Source: Sperchopsis tessellata (lineage: Eukaryota > Arthropoda > Insecta > Coleoptera > Hydrophilidae). From it: a stretch of 37,469 nucleotides of DNA. This document shows, piece after piece, positions 32,388 through 37,469 of the stretch (positions are counted from its first letter, which is position 1; the number at the start of each line of letters is the position of its first letter). The position numbers were made by a program, and so were the translations under genes. The DNA lies in NCBI GenBank assembly GCA_033557685.1, contig JAWQRN010000122.1:1-37469 (forward strand), in the 5' to 3' direction. The notes beneath the pieces are model-generated. The model was not told where the DNA came from, did no database searches, and saw only the letters and a list, made by a program, of their open reading frames with translations.

Positions 32388-33053
32388 CAGTGAATTTTCC
32401 GGTCAACTCGGGGGGAAGGGGTGTCCGTTAAATGCGTAATATCAGAATGTCTGAAAATGGTGTCTGTATGAAATCAAAAGTATATTAAATTACAAATCAC
32501 ATGTTTTAAGGCATACAGTAGGTGTCTCTCGACATGTTTTTCGACGCACTGATTTTTCGTTTTTTTGCACTTCAGCCATATAAATTTATAAATAAAAAAA
32601 TTATTTAAAAATATTGTAAAATATTACAATGAGATATGTACCAGAGAAAAAAACTGAAATCATATTATTTTTGCTAAAACAGCATAATGAACTATTGGCA
32701 TATGCCTGCTCTAATATCTAACGCAAGTGTAATCAATTATCCTTCCTCAAGTTGAACTCGACGTGTTCGAATGCCAATTAAATGTATGGCTTATTTATAG
32801 GGAACAGATTTTTCGCTTAGCGCATACACAGAAATGTTTATTTTAGTTTTTAAACGTAGTAATTTGAATTCAGCGAACATGTCGCAAAAATTTGTTAAAA
32901 ATAATAGTGAATAAATAGAAAAATAATCTGTTAATTTAATTATAAGTAAATCTTTGTTAAAAGCACTTTAAAATTTACATTAATTTTCACATGACATTAG
33001 GACCAGAAATTTTGTCCGTTAAATCCGAGGTCCGGAAAATCGAGGGTTCACTG
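32388..33053. mobile_element. Candidate non-autonomous pogo/Tigger-like element
   Basis: The left end reads CAGTGAATTTTCCGG and the right end, reversed, reads CAGTGAACCCTCGATTTTCC then GG, with TA immediately outside the right end. CAGT-type ends with a TA target site are typical of pogo/Tigger. GTCCGTTAAAT occurs near both ends (32423 and 33014), but in the same orientation, as a subterminal repeat. The 666-bp interior has no transposase frame. Confidence 0.45.
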
Positions 33054-33490
33054 TACTTTCTTATTTAACTATTAAATCTAAGCTTTGACTAACCTCTACT
33101 TTCATACAAAAATATCTGTATATGCATACCTTACTACTGTAGATTCACAGACCATAATTCTATAAAATTACATCTTCAGTAAATAATTAATTGCAATCCC
33201 TGATCATATGCTCAATTGTATGATTGCACCCATAAATCTAACGTGGAGTTACATGGTCCTCATGGCTACTTTTTTTTAGAATTGCAACATTCTATCTAAG
33301 CCATATTTTACTAGAAATCTTCAAAGAAATGTAGTCCACAAAGCTTTTGGAAAATTTATTATTATTATTTCCATCTCCAGTAACTTTTTGCTCTTCTTGG
33401 TAGTATTTGAGCAGTATAGTTACATAGAACATTTCTTAAGTTTTTTTAGGTTCACAAATTAAAGTCACAATCAGTGTTGGCGTTTGTACT

Positions 33491-33602
33491 GCTCGAAGAA
33501 CCAGAATGTTGGTTCTATAAAGCTCGAAGCACCAAAATGTTGGGTTAAGGGTCGGATGATTAAGTTATTGATAATTATACGCGCGAAAGAGCAAAATGTT
33601 GC
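33491..33602 (+). repeat. Three diverged 22-bp repeats
   Basis: Units at 33491-33512, 33522-33543 and 33581-33602 follow the pattern GCTCGAAGMACCAAAATGTTGG with a few changes in the third. Confidence 0.7.
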
Positions 33603-33739
33603 GTATGAAAGAGTTTTCTTCGAAGGACCTTAGTGAACTGTATGTATAATAGAGCGGATTCTGCCTCATGTAAAAATAAGTTAATTTCTGGCATGCAAAC
33701 GCTAGTGAAAAGTGTTTTCGCTTACCTTACTTCCAATAT

Positions 33740-33797
33740 CTGCAGACGTGTTTGCGTATGGACCCCAACTGCAGGCGTGTGAGTGTATGGGCTCCAA
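33740..33797 (+). repeat. Tandem pair of 29-bp repeats
   Basis: CTGCAGACGTGTTTGCGTAT and following bases at 33740-33768 are repeated with changes at 33769-33797 (both end in CCAA; the second continues as CTACTGGCTCG). Confidence 0.7.
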
Positions 33798-34181
33798 CTA
33801 CTGGCTCGTGCGTTATATTAGGACGGATTAGGAATGCGGGTGAGAAGAAGGATTTTAATATTTCCCACACTGTCTTATTGTACACACACTTATAAAAGGA
33901 ATGCACTGTTGCTAGTTATAATAATGAATGAATTTAAAATATGAGAACAGTTCTCTTCAAAAATACAAGATGAACTGTCTCGGTTAGAATTTAAGAACGA
34001 CTGTCTTGGTCGTGAGTTTGATGTGTACTGTCTTTTTGTTGTGAGAAAAAAGGTCCCGTTAAGGTCTTAATGTGACTTGGAATTCCCAAATAAAGTTATA
34101 TGATAGGCAATAGAATTACCAGATGTGGGTTTTTACCGAAAAGGTGGTAAATCGGTCCTATTGTGACCGCACGTACCTTCA

Positions 34182-35259
34182 CAGTCAATAGAAAAGGATT
34201 TGATGTCGTATGCAATGAAATAATGCTACGGACGGCGTAAACAATCAGTTTAAATACTTCATTAAATAATCCAACATAACCTCAGAGCTCTTAATTTAGA
34301 ATAAAATCAATAATGGAATTGTATGAACCCTAATTCGCTGATCCCGTGAACTCACCGACCACTGCTTTGATGCGTCCTTCTAAAATAGCTTTTCTAGAAT
34401 GATCCAGATACTTATGCTAGCTTTTCAGTAAATCGCAGAGTCGTCCTTGGCGGTTTGTCGTGAACCATGGTGACGACATTTTTTTTTACCTAGAAGTAAT
34501 ATGAAACTGGTTTAATTTGACTAATCAGAACACGTAAATAAAATTATCCACGTTTATTGCGCAAGAATGCACATAACCTTAAATAATGTTTCTGTAAAAA
34601 AAACTTAAAATATATCTTAATCCCATTCAGAATAAAAACTTTGTGGGGGTTAAGCGAGTATTTGCGCGGTTTGTACATGAATAGATGCTACCATCACAGA
34701 TTTTGTGGACCGTGCTATGAAGGGCTTCAATCTCGGACGAGGGGGAGTTTAACCCAAAGTGCATAGGATAGGCCCTTTTTTAAATAAAATAATGGTGATA
34801 GGCACACTTTAATAGTAGGCTACCCTACTTAGCCAATATATCCGTGGGGTAACTACATCGCCCACTGCAGTGTAAGTAGTTGTTGATGTTATTATATACC
34901 TATGTAAATTCGCAAACTGCAATGCGAGTAGTTGGTGTTGTCATTATATACCTATGTAAATTTAATAACTTTTCCAGAACGAATAAATCTATTTTTGGTG
35001 GAACTTTGGCATGTTAATGGGTTCACAAAGGTGAAATTAAAGAAATGCGAGGCATTTCACACGCTTTGTAGACAACCGGCAGTGCAGTAATTTGGATAAT
35101 TCTATTTTTAAAAGTTGTGTTAGACACGAGCTCAAAGAGTAGTCCCTGTTCACTCAGCAGCGCTAGGTAATAAAGTACAATTTAGCCCAATTGACCGGAA
35201 TTACGGACACGGATCATTAATTCATCCTTCGTGAATTTAAAAAATCATTTGTCCAAGGA
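34182..35259. other. Region upstream of V-ATPase subunit G
   Basis: Less AT-rich than average, and contains the 52-bp tandem pair. No exon was recognised. The promoter and 5'UTR of the V-ATPase G gene must lie in its distal part, but no core element can be fixed by eye. Confidence 0.4.
34864..34967 (+). repeat. Tandem duplication of a 52-bp unit
   Basis: Units at 34864-34915 and 34916-34967. Both begin ACTGCARTG, contain GTAGTTG and end with ATTATATACCTATGTAAATT. A recent local duplication, as most positions still agree. Confidence 0.85.
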
Positions 35260-37336
35260 ATGGCGAGCCAAACACACGGTATTCAGCAACTCCTCAGCGC
35301 TGAGAAACGAGCAGCTGAAAAAGTCGCTGAAGCGCGTAAACGTAAGTATATTTTGGTTTTATTTTTAGCACTAAGCTACTGCTGACAAGTGTTTTCATAT
35401 TTGTTTACGTGCATGTATTAGATTGCTTTATTAACTGGTTTATAGGGTTCATAAAATTATGGTGCTAAAATTAATCATAAATGCTTTCCAATCTGTCAAA
35501 ATATTTACTAGAAACGCTAATTGTTTGTTTGGAATGTTAATGTGTCTTTTTGACAACAAATACTAAGAATCTTGCCGCTTCTTGGAGGCAGCTTTTTTTT
35601 GCTTGTAATTTAAGTAAATGTTATTTCGTTAAATTAAAATTAAGCTAATCAAAGGAAAAAAAAGCTGCTTCTAAAAAGCGCTAATCTACAGCAGGTTTTA
35701 TATAGGTGATTCTAAATTGTGAGCGGATAAAAGTGATCGAGCTAACTGTTATGAAGGTTAACAATTCTATTTTGGTCTAAGTTCATTTTGGGAAATAGCT
35801 TACAGAACTACAAGTCAACTGGTAGATTAGAGCCTTCTCATCATTCAAAACCATATTTTCCACAGGGCTTAAACTCTGTTTATTTTCGTGTACATGTAAT
35901 TACCGTGGTGGATGTTAAAACTGCTTTTGGGATAATGTTATCCTTTAGGTTTATTTATGTATGAATGTTACAAAGATGAAGGTAGTGTTGGTGAGCAGAT
36001 CGAGGAGACAAATGGAGGTGACAATAAGCAAGCAAGTGTTGGAGCAGGTGCCGTGATATAAATATCTAAGATCGATGGTTGAAGATGTGGGGAAGATGGA
36101 GGGTGACGTGAACAGTAGACTAAAAAGTGGAGCTGGTCTATTTGGATGCCTTAATGGCATGTTTTTGAGCAGGGGTGAGATAAGCCGGAAAACAAAGTTG
36201 TCTGTATACAATGCGATTTACATGCCAACGTTGATGTATGGTAGTGAGTCATGGGTGCTTACGGTGAAACAGAAGAGTAGGGTACAGGCTGCAGAGATGG
36301 AATTCCTGAGACAAATGGGAGGTGTGTCTCAATGTGGTAGAATAAGAAATGATGACATTCGACGGGGGCTCCAAGTGACAGGAGTGCTGGAGATGATACA
36401 CAAAGGATAAGTAAGGTGGTCTGGACACCTCAGTAGAATGGGCACGGACAGGCTACCAAGGAGAATATGTGAGGCTAGAATGCAGGGCGGAAGACCAAGA
36501 GGAAGACCTACAACAACATGGAGTGCAGTAGTGACTCGCTCAATAGTGAACAGGGGCAGTAATTTCAAGCTAACAAGGAGGATGACGCAGAACAGACAGG
36601 AATGGCAGATGTTTTGAAAGGGAGATAGAGATTAAGGCAGAAACCATGCCTCTACACCCATAAGGGCTAGAAGAGGAGATGAATGTTGATGATTTATTTA
36701 TAACTTTGTTTGGTATTGATGTTCGATTTGATAAATTTACATACAGTTATGGCTGTAAGTTTGGTTCAACAACATTTTTTTCATTCTGTTCGTCAATCAT
36801 TTCGTTATAACCATGAGGGGTACAGAAACATAACAAACCCTTACGACGCCAAAAATGCAACTGCAAACAGCACGTCACATAAGGCCAAACCACGGTCAGG
36901 TGGCCAGAATACAACATGTGGATTGGAATATGTTAGGTAAACAAACTAATTGCAGTTCTCTATATTTTTAAAGATTGTATCAAAAAATGGAACAGTCATT
37001 GATTGTTGATTTGTGTTGCATTGCTAAGAGCTAAGACTTTGATTAATTTCTATATACATTAATAGCTTTTCTTCTAGATATATGTAGTCTATTCGCATGT
37101 GATCATGACAAAGGTACTTAATTTATTACTTTATAGGTAAAGCTAGACGTATTAAACAAGCTAGGGAAGAAGCTCAAGCAGAAATTGAAAAATACAGACT
37201 TGAGAGAGAAAGGCAATTTAAAGAATATGAAGCCAAATATATGGGTTCCAGAGAAGATGTAGCAGCTAAAATCAATAAAAATACAGACATTCATATGGTA
37301 GAAATGATTAAGGAAGTTGACAATAATAAGGAGCAG
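35260..37336 (+). CDS. ATP6V1G: V-type proton ATPase subunit G, first two coding exons (partial)
   Basis: Subunit of the V1 peripheral stalk that links the ATP-driven rotor to the membrane sector in acidifying organelles and proton-pumping epithelia. Exon 1 is 35260-35341 (MASQTHGIQQLLSAEKRAAE and on) and exon 2 is 37137-37336, giving 94 codons in phase with donors GTAAGT and GTAAGG. The family is about 117 aa, so roughly the last 23 residues are on an exon beyond the window. The sequence is a long charged helix (KRAAEKVAEARKRKARRIKQ, then EEAQAEIEKYRLERE), as expected of the stalk coiled coil. The ATG is the first in a good context and matches the family N-terminus. Intron 1 (35342-37136) contains a LINE fragment. 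Confidence 0.95.
35955..36690 (+). mobile_element. LINE 3' fragment in V-ATPase G intron 1
   Basis: Frames give SRSRRQMEVTISKQVLEQV (35997-36050), YKYLRSMVED, LKSGAGLFGCLNGMFLSR (36120-36175), SVYNAIYMPTLMYGSESWVL (36201-36260), MEFLRQMGGVSQCGRIRNDD (36298-36355) and, after a stop at 36408, VRWSGHLSRMGTDRLPRRI (36414-36470) with RGRPTTTW. This is the thumb and C-terminal tail of a non-LTR retrotransposon polyprotein. It ends near GATGAATGTTGATGATT, a decayed GAT-type 3' tail. Mostly intact frames over about 450 bp suggest it is younger than the other LINE pieces in the window. Confidence 0.88.
36700..37136 (+). other. Rest of V-ATPase G intron 1
   Basis: An open frame at 36710-36940 includes a short stretch (RQSFRYNHEGYRNITNPYDA) that looks mildly coding-like, but it has no recognisable family, splice partner or start context, so it is not called as a gene. 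The remainder is AT-rich up to the acceptor TTTATAG. Confidence 0.4.
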
Positions 37337-37469
37337 GTAAGGATTAAAACATTCTTGTGTGATTAGTAAATAAAGCTAAGTTTGAACATCTGAACTGAGT
37401 ACCAGATTTGCAAACATACATTACTTAATTACATAAAAATAAAATAATTTCTTTAAAGTTATATATATA

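Larger units (their letters stand above)
33476..34181 (+). mobile_element. Possible solo LTR
   Basis: A GC-richer island that begins TGTTGG. It has a TATAAAAG box at 33891-33898 and an AATAAA at 34089-34094, the spacing expected of U3-R in an LTR, and it may end at TTCACA (34181). The flanks are similar (CACAATCAG before, CACAGTCAA after) but not an exact duplication. No internal retroviral-type genes are adjacent. The boundaries are uncertain. Confidence 0.3.

Noticed and set aside
36710..36940. 76-codon open frame in V-ATPase G intron 1
   Set aside because: Starts in AT-rich sequence, has no family resemblance I can name and no partner exon.
1..37469. tRNA genes, rRNA, CRISPR arrays or bacterial-type operons
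   Set aside because: None seen. The gene structures are eukaryotic, and short palindromes or repeats found belong to transposons or minisatellites.

Overview
The window is an AT-rich, intron-rich animal nuclear sequence. Every gene found encodes a conserved metazoan protein split by GT-AG introns, and the introns and intergenic spaces are full of degenerate transposon remnants (mariner, several non-LTR retrotransposons, Penelope-like pieces, foldback/MITE elements). The protein sequences and transposon mix suggest an arthropod, most likely an insect. I cannot name the species.

Layout. (1) 1932-11412, + strand: mitochondrial NAD kinase 2 (NADK2), six coding exons giving 405 aa. Its last exon exists twice, at 7630-7862 and 11180-11412. 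Both copies are 233 bp, intact, in the same splice phase and have their own stop codon, 3'UTR and polyadenylation signal, so they look like alternative terminal exons. A decayed LINE lies between them. (2) 12.2-13.9 kb: a LINE endonuclease fragment and an inverted-repeat element. (3) 14282-23575, - strand: MCCC2, the beta subunit of methylcrotonyl-CoA carboxylase, eight exons and 554 aa. Intron 6 holds a mariner split by a LINE, and intron 4 holds a second mariner split by a short repeat with a 15-bp target duplication. (4) 24282-27072, + strand: COX7C, two coding exons and 65 aa, with an extra intron in its 3'UTR. It is divergent from MCCC2 across about 0.7 kb of shared upstream DNA. Its large intron contains a foldback element and a THAP zinc-finger relic. 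(5) 27.3-35.2 kb: gene-poor DNA with a minisatellite, LINE, Penelope-like and pogo-like remnants, a possible solo LTR and short tandem duplications. (6) 35260 to the window end, + strand: the first two coding exons (94 codons) of V-ATPase subunit G, with a LINE 3' fragment in intron 1. The last exon lies outside the window.

NADK2, MCCC2 and COX7C are all nuclear genes for mitochondrial proteins: NADP(H) supply, leucine breakdown and the terminal oxidase. NADK2 and MCCC2 are tail-to-tail and MCCC2 and COX7C are head-to-head. The most notable feature is the duplicated NADK2 terminal exon, which would give two isoforms differing only in the last 77 residues. All exon joins were derived by hand from reading frame, splice consensus and recalled family sequence. 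No searches were run.
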